DNA of 64,000 nt from Clavibacter capsici (GTDB lineage Bacteria; Actinomycetota; Actinomycetes; Actinomycetales; Microbacteriaceae): contig NZ_CP012573.1 of assembly GCF_001280205.1 (NCBI RefSeq), forward strand, positions 2,604,001 through 2,668,000, in the 5' to 3' direction. Positions within the stretch are counted from its first letter, which is position 1. Every line of letters begins with the position of its first letter. The notes under the pieces are model-generated. The model was not told the origin of the DNA. It saw only the letters and a program-made list of their open reading frames with translations, and made no database searches. This document shows, in pieces, positions 24,133 to 33,276 of the stretch. Both the position numbers and the translations under genes were made by a program.

Positions 24133-24162
24133 ACCCTAGCTCAGTTGGTGGTACACACGCAA
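24133..24162 (-). promoter_or_regulatory. rRNA operon promoter
   Basis: Minus-strand TTGCGT (-35, 24157-24162), 18-nt spacer, TAGGGT (-10, 24133-24138), about 340 nt before 16S. It shares the TAGGGT -10 with the livK promoter. Confidence 0.6.
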
Positions 24163-24322
24163 CCCGTAGGCCGCGGCAACTTCTGTTTCACCAGGATCAT
24201 CACCCACCAGAACAGCTCCGGAAGCTTTTCCGCTTCCCGCCCGTTCCGGCGACAAGAGGAGACATTACGCGGACCACCCCACCCCCGCAAAACAACCCGC
24301 ATCCCGGGCGTGTCGCGACAGC

Positions 24323-24352
24323 CTCCCGGGGCGGCGCGGCGGCGGCCCCGGA
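24323..24352 (-). terminator. Possible terminator of purH
   Basis: GC-rich arms CTCCCGGGGC / GCCCCGGAG flanking an 11-nt loop, 19 bp beyond the purH stop. The stem is imperfect. Confidence 0.4.
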
Positions 24353-24370
24353 GGACCGCCGCCACGTGCA

Positions 24371-25996
24371 TCAGTGGAAGAAGTGGCGCTCGCCCGTGAA
24401 GTACATGGCGACGCCGGCGGCGCGGGCGGCCTCGACGACCTCCTCGTCGCGGACCGATCCCCCGGGCTGGACGACGGCGCGGACGCCGGCGTCGAGGAGG
24501 ACCCGGAGCCCGTCGGCGAACGGGAAGAACGCGTCGGAGGCGGCGACGGAGCCGGATGCCCGGTCACCTGCGCGCGTCACGGCGAGCTGGCACGAGTCGA
24601 CGCGGTTGACCTGGCCCATGCCCACGCCCACGGACGCACCGTGGTGCGCGAGCAGGATCGCGTTCGACTTCACCGCGCGGCACGCCTTCCACGCGAACTC
24701 GAGGTCGGCGAGGGTCTGGTCGTCCACCGGATCGCCGGCGGCGAGGGTCCACGAGGACGACACCCGGGTGCCGTCGGTCGGGAACGCGTCCCCCGACTGC
24801 ACCAGGTAGCCGCCCGAGATCTGCCGGGCCTCGAGGTCCTCGCGACGGTAGCCCTCCGGGAGGGTGAGCAGCCGCAGGTTCTTCTTGGTCTTCAGCAGCT
24901 TCAGCGCGTCGTCGTCGAACCCGGGTGCCACGAGCACCTCGGTGAAGATCTCCTTCACGGTCTCGGCCATCCCGAGCGTCACGGTGCGGTTCGCGGCGAT
25001 GACCCCGCCGAACGCGGAGACCGGATCGCAGTCGTGCGCGCTCCGGTGCGCCGACGCGATGGCGTCGACCGCCCGCGGCGCCGCTATCGCGATGCCGCAG
25101 GGGTTCGCGTGCTTGATGATGGCGACGGCCGGCTCCGCGAAGTCGTAGGCCGCCCGCACGGCCGCGTCCGCGTCGACGAAGTTGTTGTACGACATCTCCT
25201 TGCCGTGGAGCTGGATCGCCTGCGCGATGCCCGCGCCGTCCGCCCGCCGGTAGAGCGCCGCGTCCTGGTGGGAGTTCTCGCCGTACCGGAGCACCTGCGC
25301 GAGCTCGCCCGCCACGGCCCATTCCTCGGGCCACGCGGCGACCGCGGGCGACGCCGTCTCCGTGCCGACGACCGTCGAGCGGAAGTAGTCCGCGACGGCG
25401 CGGTCGTAGTCCGCCGTGTGCGCGAAGGCCGCGGCGGCGAGCCGGCGACGCTGGTCGAGGGTCGTGCCCCCGGACCGGACGGCCGCGATCACCTCGTCGT
25501 AGCTGGAGGGCGACACGACGATGGCCACGTTCGCGTGGTTCTTGGCGGATGCGCGCACCATCGCGGGGCCGCCGATGTCGATCTGCTCGATCACGTCCGA
25601 GGCCGGGGCGCCCGACGCGACCGTCTCCACGAACGGGTACAGGTTCACGACCACCAGCTGGAACGGCGAGATGCCGAGCTCCGCGAGCTGCAGCTCGTGC
25701 GACTCGAGCCGGAGGTCGGCGAGGAGGCCGGCGTGCACGGCGGGGTGCAGCGTCTTGACCCGGCCGTCGAGCGACTCCGGGAAGCCGGTCACGTCCTGCA
25801 CCTGCGTGACGGGGAAGCCCGCGTCGGCGATGGTGCTCGCGGTGGATCCCGTCGAGACGATCTCGACGCCCGCCTCCGCGAGCGCGGCCGCCAGCTCCAG
25901 GAGCCCGGTCTTGTCGCTGACGGAGACGAGGGCGCGTGCCACCTCGATGCCGTCTCGATCGCGGAACAGGGACGGGTCGTGACGGGGTCCGCTCAT
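24371..25996 (-). CDS. purH: Bifunctional AICAR transformylase / IMP cyclohydrolase PurH
   Basis: 541 aa. The N-terminal MGS-like cyclohydrolase domain (about 15-200; [25 protein letters not shown]) closes the IMP ring. The C-terminal AICAR formyltransferase domain carries the catalytic KHANPCGIA motif. It performs the last two steps of de novo purine synthesis. The ATG at 25996 overlaps the purN stop by 4 bp (ATGA), so it is translationally coupled. The order perM-purN-purH matches Mycobacterium. Confidence 0.97.
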   Translation of the reverse strand: MSGPRHDPSLFRDRDGIEVARALVSVSDKTGLLELAAALAEAGVEIVSTGSTASTIADAGFPVTQVQDVTGFPESLDGRVKTLHPAVHAGLLADLRLESHELQLAELGISPFQLVVVNLYPFVETVASGAPASDVIEQIDIGGPAMVRASAKNHANVAIVVSPSSYDEVIAAVRSGGTTLDQRRRLAAAAFAHTADYDRAVADYFRSTVVGTETASPAVAAWPEEWAVAGELAQVLRYGENSHQDAALYRRADGAGIAQAIQLHGKEMSYNNFVDADAAVRAAYDFAEPAVAIIKHANPCGIAIAAPRAVDAIASAHRSAHDCDPVSAFGGVIAANRTVTLGMAETVKEIFTEVLVAPGFDDDALKLLKTKKNLRLLTLPEGYRREDLEARQISGGYLVQSGDAFPTDGTRVSSSWTLAAGDPVDDQTLADLEFAWKACRAVKSNAILLAHHGASVGVGMGQVNRVDSCQLAVTRAGDRASGSVAASDAFFPFADGLRVLLDAGVRAVVQPGGSVRDEEVVEAARAAGVAMYFTGERHFFH

Positions 25997-26592
25997 GCCG
26001 GGGACAGCTCCTTGAGGTCGATGGTGCCGAGGGAGATGGCGCGCACCGTGTCGACGAGGAGCCTGCGCTCCACGACCTTGATGCGCTCGTGCAGGGTGTG
26101 CTCGGTGTCGCCCGGTTCCACGGGCACGCGCTCCTGCGCGAGCACCGGACCGGTGTCGACCCCGGTGTCGACGACGATGATGGATGCACCGGAGCTCGTG
26201 GCCCCGGCCGCGATGGCGTCGCGCACGGCGTGGGCGCCCGGGAACTCGGGCAGGTACGCCGGATGCGTGTTGATGATGCGCGGCGCGAAGGCCTCGACGG
26301 CGCGCGGCGGCAGGAGGCGCATGAACCCGCTGAGGACGACGAGGTCCGGCTCCCAGCCCGCGATGGCGGCGGAGAGCTCATCCCCCCACGCCGCGCGGTC
26401 GGGGAAGCTCCCGAAGGGGACGGTGAAGGTGGGGATCCCGCGCTCCTCGGCGAAGCGGAGGCCGTCGGCGTCGCGGTCGGCCCCGACGGCGATCACGCGC
26501 GCCGGGTAGTCCGCGTGCTCGGCCGCCTGGAGGAGGGCGTGGAGGTTGGTCCCGCTGCCGGAGATGAGGACGACCACGTTGAGCACGCGCAC
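25993..26592 (-). CDS. purN: Phosphoribosylglycinamide formyltransferase PurN
   Basis: 199 aa, the usual length. It has [14 protein letters not shown] at the N-terminus, the catalytic [17 protein letters not shown] block and [12 protein letters not shown]. It formylates GAR using 10-formyl-THF in the third step of purine synthesis. The start is GTG at 26592 or GTG at 26586; the former is annotated. perM ends 3 bp upstream. Confidence 0.96.
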   Translation of the reverse strand: MRVLNVVVLISGSGTNLHALLQAAEHADYPARVIAVGADRDADGLRFAEERGIPTFTVPFGSFPDRAAWGDELSAAIAGWEPDLVVLSGFMRLLPPRAVEAFAPRIINTHPAYLPEFPGAHAVRDAIAAGATSSGASIIVVDTGVDTGPVLAQERVPVEPGDTEHTLHERIKVVERRLLVDTVRAISLGTIDLKELSPA

Positions 26593-26595
26593 AGC

Positions 26596-27876
26596 CTATC
26601 CGCGTCTCTCGGGGCTGCGCCGGACCAGCGGGGCCATGAGGCCGGACACGAACATGCCGGCGACGGAGGCGACGCCGACCTCGAGGAACGCGGCCAGGAG
26701 GATCCAGCCGGCTGCGGGACCCACGTCGGCCAGGCGGCCCGGGCCCGCGGCGCCGCCGGAGAGCACCGCGAGCAGGGCGAGGACGACGGCCGCGACGGCG
26801 CCCATGCCGAGACCGGCCACCAGGAACCACGGCCAGCGCCGGGCCTCGGGCTCCGGGATGCGCGACACCCGCGGGGAGAGCGCGACCGCCGCGACGAAGG
26901 AGACGACCACCGGCACGAGGATCCCGAGGAAGCCGAGGTCGAGGGCGCCCTGCGGCAGGACGCCCAGGACGGGGAGCGACGGGAGCGGGCCGACGGAGGT
27001 GCCGAGCGGCGAGACGGACGAGCCGGTGCCGAGCGCGAAGCCCGGGCCGATGAGCCACGACGCCGTCCAGACGACCAGGTTCGGCAGGAGCGCGAGCTGT
27101 CCGAGCGTGAGCGCGACGCCGCCGACGATGCCGGTCTGCAGGGTCTCGTAGAGCGTGATGACGGTGGCGTACTGCAGGCCGAGGAGGACCGCGACCACGA
27201 CCGCGGAGATCGCGACGACGGCGAACGCGGCAGCCGCGCCCCCGCGGACGGCGGTCGCCGCCACCGAGAGGGCGCCCTGCGGGAGACGGTCGAGCGCGTC
27301 ACGGACCGAGCGGACGGATCCCGCGGCGCGGCCGGATGAGAGGGACGACCACCAGCGGCCGGCGCGGGCTCGGTCGACGCGTGCGATGCCGCCGACGAGG
27401 AGGCCGAGCGCGAGGACCAGCGTCGGGAGGGTCGCCCCGCGCACGACGGCCGGTGCGACGCCCTCGTGCTGCGCGGCCAGCGCGAGGCCGAGGGACAGGA
27501 CGGCGGTCGTGCCGATCGCGGCGACGGCTCCGATGCCCGGGTGGTCGGTCTCCACGATGCGGCGGCCGGCGCGGATCCCGAGGAGGAGCGTGAGGAGGGC
27601 GAAGCCGAGCGGGGCGAGGGACAACGCGAACGGGGCGTCCACGGCGGGGAGCCCGAGGGCGGCCGCGAGCGCGGGATCCAGCGAGGCCGTGAGCGGCACC
27701 CCGTGCCCGAGCAGCCACAGGTCGACGGCCGTGCGCGCGAAGACGCCCCAGTCGATCTGCAGGTCGTACTGGCCCGCCCACAGCGCGGTGAGCGGCACGA
27801 GGGGCAGGGCGACGCCGACCCCCACCACCAGGAGCGCCTCGAGTGCCGCGAACAGGGCGGTTGCGTGTCGGTTCAT
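26596..27876 (-). CDS. perM: PerM/DUF6350-type integral membrane protein
   Basis: 426 aa, with many hydrophobic segments from residue 5 to near the C-terminus and short basic loops, ending ...RRSPERRG. Sequence type and position directly before purN-purH match PerM (Rv0955) of Mycobacterium tuberculosis, an integral membrane protein linked to cell division and persistence. The symbol rests largely on this gene order. It begins with an ATG at 27876 and probably has its own promoter, because a strong terminator separates it from sucD. Confidence 0.72.
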   Translation of the reverse strand: MNRHATALFAALEALLVVGVGVALPLVPLTALWAGQYDLQIDWGVFARTAVDLWLLGHGVPLTASLDPALAAALGLPAVDAPFALSLAPLGFALLTLLLGIRAGRRIVETDHPGIGAVAAIGTTAVLSLGLALAAQHEGVAPAVVRGATLPTLVLALGLLVGGIARVDRARAGRWWSSLSSGRAAGSVRSVRDALDRLPQGALSVAATAVRGGAAAAFAVVAISAVVVAVLLGLQYATVITLYETLQTGIVGGVALTLGQLALLPNLVVWTASWLIGPGFALGTGSSVSPLGTSVGPLPSLPVLGVLPQGALDLGFLGILVPVVVSFVAAVALSPRVSRIPEPEARRWPWFLVAGLGMGAVAAVVLALLAVLSGGAAGPGRLADVGPAAGWILLAAFLEVGVASVAGMFVSGLMAPLVRRSPERRG

Positions 27877-27977
27877 GCCTCGACGACCCTACCGGCCGGG
27901 CCCTCCGCGATCCGTCCCGCCGTGGGCGCGCCGGGGCATCGGGCGCGGGATCCGCCTGGGGAGGGGCGGGCACGACG

Positions 27978-28008
27978 ACGGCCCGCATCCATGGAGGATG
28001 CGGGCCGT
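27978..28008 (-). terminator. Terminator of sucCD
   Basis: Perfect 13-bp stem ACGGCCCGCATCC / GGATGCGGGCCGT with a 5-nt loop, 24 bp beyond the sucD stop. Confidence 0.85.
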
Positions 28009-28032
28009 CTGTGCGCTGGGTGGGCGTCGGCG

Positions 28033-28920
28033 CTACAGTGCGGCGAAGACCTCGCGGAGGAGGTTGGCCGTCTCGGTCGGCGTCTTGCCGACCTTGACGC
28101 CGGAGGCCTCGAGGGCCTCCTTCTTGCCCTGAGCCGTGCCGCTGCCGCCGGATACGATGGCGCCGGCATGACCCATGGTCTTGCCCTCGGGGGCGGTGAA
28201 GCCCGCGACGTACGCGACGACCGGCTTCGTGACGTGCGCCTTGATGTACTCGGCCGCGCGCTCCTCTGCGTCGCCGCCGATCTCGCCGATCATGACGATG
28301 GCACGCGTCTCGGGGTCCGCCTCGAACGCCTCGAGGGCGTCGATGTGCGTGGTGCCGATGATCGGGTCGCCGCCGATGCCGATGGCGGTCGAGATGCCGA
28401 GGTCGCGCAGCTCGAACATCATCTGGTACGTGAGCGTGCCCGACTTCGACACGAGTCCGATGGGGCCGGCCTCGGTGATGGTGGCGGGGATGATGCCGGC
28501 GTTCGACTTGCCGGGGCTGATGATGCCGGGGCAGTTCGGGCCGACGATGCGGGTCCTGCCGCCCGTGCTCTTGGCGTGCGACCAGAACTCCGCGGAGTCC
28601 TTGACGGGGATGCCCTCGGTGATGACGACCGCCAGCGGGATGGCCGCGTCGATCGCCTCCACCACCGCGCTCTTGGCGAAGGCCGGCGGGACGAAGATGA
28701 CCGACACGTCGGCGCCCGTCTCGGCCATGGCCTCGGCGACCGATCCGAAGATCGGGAGCTCGACGCCCTCGATGGTGACCGAGCTGCCGGCCTTGCGCGG
28801 GTTGACGCCGCCGACGACCTTGCTGCCGGACGCGAGCATGCGGCCCGCGTGCTTGGTGCCCTCGGAGCCCGTGAGGCCCTGGACGATGATCCTGCTGTTC
28901 TCGTCGAGAAGAATCGACAT
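28033..28920 (-). CDS. sucD: Succinyl-CoA synthetase alpha subunit
   Basis: 295 aa from the ATG at 28920. It carries the CoA-binding Rossmann N-terminus ([17 protein letters not shown]), the [11 protein letters not shown] block and the phosphorylated His251 in [14 protein letters not shown]. With SucC it converts succinyl-CoA to succinate with NDP/ATP formation in the TCA cycle. It follows sucC by 25 bp. Confidence 0.97.
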   Translation of the reverse strand: MSILLDENSRIIVQGLTGSEGTKHAGRMLASGSKVVGGVNPRKAGSSVTIEGVELPIFGSVAEAMAETGADVSVIFVPPAFAKSAVVEAIDAAIPLAVVITEGIPVKDSAEFWSHAKSTGGRTRIVGPNCPGIISPGKSNAGIIPATITEAGPIGLVSKSGTLTYQMMFELRDLGISTAIGIGGDPIIGTTHIDALEAFEADPETRAIVMIGEIGGDAEERAAEYIKAHVTKPVVAYVAGFTAPEGKTMGHAGAIVSGGSGTAQGKKEALEASGVKVGKTPTETANLLREVFAAL

Positions 28921-28945
28921 GTACCTGTTCCTGTTCTCTCGGGAG

Positions 28946-30118
28946 TTAGGCGGCGGCCAGCTCGGCGGCCTTGTCGGCGGCCTCGTCCATGGTGCCGACG
29001 ACGGTGACGAGGGGGTGCGCGCGCTCCTCGAGGATGCGTCGCCCCTCCTCGACGTTGTTGCCGTCGAGGCGGACGACGAGCGGCTTGGTGGCGGCGTCGC
29101 CCAGCTTGTCGAGCGCGCCGACGATGCCGTTGGCGACGGCGTCGCACGATGTGATGCCGCCGAAGACGTTGACGAAGACGCTCGTGACCTGCTCGTCGCC
29201 GAGGATGACGTCGAGACCCGCGGCCATGACCTCGGCCGACGCTCCGCCGCCGATGTCGAGGAAGTTCGCGGGGCGCACGCCGCCGTGCTTCTCACCCGCG
29301 TAGCTGACGACGTCGAGCGTGGACATGACGAGGCCCGCGCCGTTGCCGATGATGCCGACCTGGCCGTCGAGCTTCACGTAGTTGAGGTCCGACTCCTTGG
29401 CCTTGGCCTCGAGCGGGTCGGCGGCGGCCGCGTCCTCCAGGGCCGCGTGGGCCTCGTGGCGGAAGCCGGCGTTCTCGTCGAGCGTGACCTTGCCGTCGAG
29501 CGCGATGACGTCGCCCGACTCGGTGAGCACCAGCGGGTTGACCTCGACGAGCGTCGCGTCCTCGTCGCGGTAGACCCACCAGAGGCGCTCGAAGACGGGC
29601 GCGACCTTGGCGATGAGCTCCTCGGGGAACGACGCGGCGCGCGCGATCTCCTCGGCCTTGGCGGCGTCGATGCCGGTGACCGGGTCGATCTCGATGCGGG
29701 CGAGGGCCTCGGGTCGCGTGACGGCGAGCTCCTCGATCTCCATGCCGCCCTCGTAGCTCGTGAGCGAGAGGTAGGAGCGCTCGGCGCGGTCGAGCAGGAT
29801 GGAGAAGTAGAACTCCTGCTTGATGCGCGCGCCGGCCGCGACCATCACGCGGTGCACGGTGTGGCCCTTGATGTCGAGCCCGAGGATGGACTGCGCCGCC
29901 TCGTACGCCGCGTCGGCGCTCTGGGCGACCTTGACGCCGCCGGCCTTGCCGCGGCCGCCGGTCTTCACCTGCGCCTTCACGACCACGGTGCCGCCCAGCT
30001 TCTCGGCCGCGGCGCGCACCTCCTCGGCGGTGTCGGCGACGATCCCCGGGAGGACCGGGACGCCGTAGGACTCGAAGAGGTCCCTGGCCTGGTATTCGAA
30101 AAGATCCACGCGTGTCAT
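28946..30118 (-). CDS. sucC: Succinyl-CoA synthetase beta subunit
   Basis: 390 aa with an ATP-grasp N-terminus ([39 protein letters not shown]) and a C-terminal ligase domain ([27 protein letters not shown]). The start is taken as the ATG at 30118; a GTG at 30109 would give the common DLFEYQ start. First gene of the sucCD operon, divergent from the MpaB-like gene across about 240 bp. Confidence 0.96.
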   Translation of the reverse strand: MTRVDLFEYQARDLFESYGVPVLPGIVADTAEEVRAAAEKLGGTVVVKAQVKTGGRGKAGGVKVAQSADAAYEAAQSILGLDIKGHTVHRVMVAAGARIKQEFYFSILLDRAERSYLSLTSYEGGMEIEELAVTRPEALARIEIDPVTGIDAAKAEEIARAASFPEELIAKVAPVFERLWWVYRDEDATLVEVNPLVLTESGDVIALDGKVTLDENAGFRHEAHAALEDAAAADPLEAKAKESDLNYVKLDGQVGIIGNGAGLVMSTLDVVSYAGEKHGGVRPANFLDIGGGASAEVMAAGLDVILGDEQVTSVFVNVFGGITSCDAVANGIVGALDKLGDAATKPLVVRLDGNNVEEGRRILEERAHPLVTVVGTMDEAADKAAELAAA

Positions 30119-30358
30119 CCCATCCGCACCCGCGCCAGGCGGTTACGTGCGTCGTTCGAGGCTGCGGTGCCGCGACCGTCTGGTGGCGGCACCCGGTGTG
30201 TAGCGGCTGGTCGACGCCCGCACCGCGCCACCGGGGTGGTCCGGCCCGCCGCGTCGACGACCGTGGAGAGCCTATCGGGTCGCGCGTCGGGCGGCCCGGG
30301 CATGCCGCGGCCGTGCGCTCCCGGGCGACGGCCCGCCCTGGGGAGGGAGACTGGGCGG

Positions 30359-31180
30359 ATGAGGCCGAGGACGCATCCCGTGACGCGGCGCGACGCGAGC
30401 ATCCGCGACATCGCGGGCGAGGCGATCCTCCTGGCCGCGGGCGGCCGCGCGATCCTGCTGCAGATCGCCGACCCGTCCGTCGCCCGGGGCGTCGCCGAGC
30501 ACAGCGACTTCGCGTCGCGCCCCCTCGACCGCCTGGAGGGCACGCTCGGCTACATCTACGCGGTGGTCTTCGGCTCACCCGCGGACGTCGCGCGAGCGCG
30601 GCGGATCGTGGGGCGCGCGCATGCCCCCGTTCGGGCCCGGGTGCCTGCGGCCGACGGATCCGCACCCGCCTACTCCGCCTACGACGTCGACCTGCAGCTC
30701 TGGGTGGCGGCGACCATCTACGACAGCGCGATCCGGATGGCCGAGCTCGCCTACGGCCCGCTCCCGGAGGAGGCCGCCGACCGCATCTACCGGGGGTACG
30801 CGGTGCTCGGGACGGCGCTGCAGGTGCCGGAGGCGCGGTGGCCCGCGGATCGCGCTGCCTTCCGCGCCTACTGGGACGAGCGGATCGCCGCGCTCGAGCC
30901 GACCGCCGACGCCCGACGCGTGGCGCGGGCCCTGCTGGGCGGCGGCGCCTGGCCGCGTCCCCTGCTCCCGGTGACGGGGGTCGTCGCGCTCGTGACGGCC
31001 GGGCTCCTGCCGCCGCGGCTCCGGGCGGGATTCGGCATGCACTGGGACGCCCGGCTGCAGCGCCGCTTCGACAGGGTTCTGCGCGCGATGCTCGCGGTGA
31101 ACCGGGTGCTGCCGCAGGTGGTCCGCGACGCGCCGCGGGCGGTCGTCACCCGACGGTACCTGCGCCGCGACGCCGGGTAG
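30359..31180 (+). CDS. Oxygenase MpaB family protein (DUF2236)
   Basis: 273 aa from the ATG at 30359, which has GGGAGGGAG upstream. It matches the DUF2236/MpaB/latex-clearing-protein family, which includes proposed b-type-haem oxygenases: [61 protein letters not shown]. No signal peptide. The substrate is unknown for this branch. It stands alone on the plus strand. Confidence 0.8.
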   Translation: MRPRTHPVTRRDASIRDIAGEAILLAAGGRAILLQIADPSVARGVAEHSDFASRPLDRLEGTLGYIYAVVFGSPADVARARRIVGRAHAPVRARVPAADGSAPAYSAYDVDLQLWVAATIYDSAIRMAELAYGPLPEEAADRIYRGYAVLGTALQVPEARWPADRAAFRAYWDERIAALEPTADARRVARALLGGGAWPRPLLPVTGVVALVTAGLLPPRLRAGFGMHWDARLQRRFDRVLRAMLAVNRVLPQVVRDAPRAVVTRRYLRRDAG

Positions 31181-31281
31181 GGGCGCAGCGGCACTCCTGC
31201 ACAGGGGCCGGATCCCGCCGTCCGTCCCCGTGTCGCCGGCCCGCGCGCGCCCGCCGCCCGTCGGCGGCGGATGGTGCGGCC

Positions 31282-33276
31282 ATGACACGGACCGCCTCCC
31301 ACCCGACCACCCCTCCCCCACGATGCGACGGACGACCCCGCCGCCGGCCCCGCGCCGGACGCCTCGTCTCGGCGCTCGTCGGCATCGGCCTCGCCACCGG
31401 CCTCGCGGCGAGCGCCGTCCCTCCGGCGCAGGCGCTCAGCGCCGTCTCCCCCGGCGTCGGCTACGCGTCGGGACCTGACGGCCGCTGGCTCGGCTCCTAC
31501 CGCATGGACGACGGGCGGCTCGGCTTCTGCATCGACGTCGGGCTCGCCGCGCCGCCCGGCCACGAGTACGCGCCGGTGGACGACGCCGGCCGCTCCCCCG
31601 ACGACCGCGCTCGGCTCGCGTACATCTCGAGGACGTGGGCGGGTTCCGCGGATCCCGACACGGCGGCCGCCGGTCAGCTCGCCACGTGGAGGATCACGGG
31701 CCTCGGGGGCCACGACCTCGCCTGGTACGCGGCACGCGCGGGTGACCGGGCCGGCGTCGTCGAGTCGCGCGCCCGCGACATGCTCGCGGAGGCCGGATCG
31801 GCGTCCGGCGCCTCGCGCGCCGTCGCCGCCGCCGTGTCCGTCGCGCTCGGGGACGACGGCCACGGCACCGTGCGCGTCGACCTCCGGGCGGACTTCCTCG
31901 CCACCGGTCCCGCGGACGTCCCCGCCGGGTCCCGCACGGGCACCGTCACGCTCGAGGGCGCCGTGTTCGACGGCGGGGGCACGAGCGCGCAGGTCCCGGA
32001 CGGCGTCGCGACGCCCATCACGGCGACGGGAGCGACCGCCGCGCTGCACGTGACGGCGAGCGCCGCCTTCCGCGACCTGCCCTACGGCGACGCGCTCGAC
32101 GTCGTCGGGGACGGCGGCGCCTCGCAGGGCATGATCCTGGCCCGCCCTGCCGACGCGCACGCCGAGGCGCACGCCGATGCCCGCGCTCCGAGCCCGCTCC
32201 CCTTCGCGCCCCGGGTGGTCACGCGCACCTCGAGCTCGGTCGCCGCGGCGGGCGACGAGCTCTCGGACTCCCTCGAGGTGTCGGCGGATCCGGCCGCTCC
32301 GGCGTCCGGCGGTCGACCGGCCACCTCCGACGGATGGGGGCTCCTGCGGCACGCGGACGGGACCCTCCTGCCGGTGCCGGTCACCGTCCGCAGCCGACTC
32401 CTCGGCCCGTTCCCCGAGCAGGTCGGACCCGAGCGCGACGAGGTGCCCGTCGACGCGCCGCAGGTCTGCGAGGTGACCACGCGCGTCGACCACGGGCCCG
32501 GCGACTACACGACGCCCGCCTGCCGCCTGCCCGCAGGGGGCTTCTACACCTGGGTCGAGTCCATCTCGCCGTCGGACACCGCCGTGGCGGACGGCCGGGA
32601 CCGCGTGCTGCCGTGGCGGTCCACCTTCGGCGCGGCGACCGAGACGACGCAGGTGCCGCACCCGCCTGCCATCACGACGAGCATCGGGGCGCGGGAGATC
32701 ACCGCGGGCGACTGCGAGACCGACACCCTGCACGTGGGCAGCTTCGTGGGCACGGGTCCCGTCCCCGTCCGCGTGCGGCTCGCGGGCCCCTTCGCCGCCG
32801 CACCCGCCGAGGGGGAGGCCATGGCCGTGGCCGCAGACGCCGGCGAGGGCCCGGCGTCCGACGTCATGGTCGCGGACGACGGCGACGTGACGACCCCCTG
32901 CATGCGCGTCGTCGCGCCCGGGTGGTACGTGGCGGTGCTCGACAGCTCCGGCCGACCCGCCGGTGACGCCGACGGCGCCGCCATCGCCCCGTTCGCGGAT
33001 CACGCGGCGCACGCATCCGAGACCTTCCACGCGGGACCGCCCCCGGTCGAGGCGCCGCCGTCGACCGGCGGCCGACCTCAGCTCGCGATGACGGGAGGGG
33101 CGCCCGGCATCGACGCACCGGGCATCGTGGGCGCGTCCGCTCGGCTCGGTGCCGCGCAGCTGGCCGGGGCGGGCACCGCGCTGGGCGCCATCGGATCGCT
33201 CGGCATCGGAGCACGCCGCGCCGGCCGTCGACGTTCCCGGACGACCGCTAGAGCTTCTCGATGGGCGCGATCTTGA
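31282..33276 (+). CDS. Putative thioester-domain surface protein with LAxTG sorting signal
   Basis: 664 aa. The basic N-terminus and hydrophobic segment (about 28-52, ending AQA-LS) form a signal peptide. The mature start has FCIDVG (Cys83) and, 49 residues on, AGQLATW (Gln132), the spacing and context of the Cys-Gln internal thioester in TED adhesins of Gram-positive bacteria. The middle consists of Ala/Asp-rich beta-type modules with paired cysteines. The C-terminus has LAMTG (601-605), a hydrophobic stretch and an Arg-rich tail: a sortase class E-type LAxTG anchor. It is probably a wall-anchored protein that bonds covalently to a partner. No sortase or pilin gene is nearby. The RBS at 31282 is weak. 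The stop lies inside the convergent helicase gene (29-bp overlap). Confidence 0.72.
   Translation: MTRTASHPTTPPPRCDGRPRRRPRAGRLVSALVGIGLATGLAASAVPPAQALSAVSPGVGYASGPDGRWLGSYRMDDGRLGFCIDVGLAAPPGHEYAPVDDAGRSPDDRARLAYISRTWAGSADPDTAAAGQLATWRITGLGGHDLAWYAARAGDRAGVVESRARDMLAEAGSASGASRAVAAAVSVALGDDGHGTVRVDLRADFLATGPADVPAGSRTGTVTLEGAVFDGGGTSAQVPDGVATPITATGATAALHVTASAAFRDLPYGDALDVVGDGGASQGMILARPADAHAEAHADARAPSPLPFAPRVVTRTSSSVAAAGDELSDSLEVSADPAAPASGGRPATSDGWGLLRHADGTLLPVPVTVRSRLLGPFPEQVGPERDEVPVDAPQVCEVTTRVDHGPGDYTTPACRLPAGGFYTWVESISPSDTAVADGRDRVLPWRSTFGAATETTQVPHPPAITTSIGAREITAGDCETDTLHVGSFVGTGPVPVRVRLAGPFAAAPAEGEAMAVAADAGEGPASDVMVADDGDVTTPCMRVVAPGWYVAVLDSSGRPAGDADGAAIAPFADHAAHASETFHAGPPPVEAPPSTGGRPQLAMTGGAPGIDAPGIVGASARLGAAQLAGAGTALGAIGSLGIGARRAGRRRSRTTARASRWARS

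Larger units (their letters stand above)
23797..24370 (-). other. rRNA operon leader and promoter region
   Basis: No protein gene. On the minus strand it holds the rRNA promoter (24133-24162), a leader with boxA-like TTGAGAACTCAAC (24001-24013), typical of actinobacterial rrn leaders, and A/T-rich sequence before 16S. Upstream of the promoter lies the possible terminator of purH. Confidence 0.75.

Noticed and set aside
24131-24170. tRNA-like string (TAGCTCAGTTGGT) upstream of the rRNA operon
   Set aside because: It resembles a tRNA D-arm, but the matching GAGC arm, anticodon stem and acceptor stem are absent. The same bases form the spacer of a good rRNA promoter.
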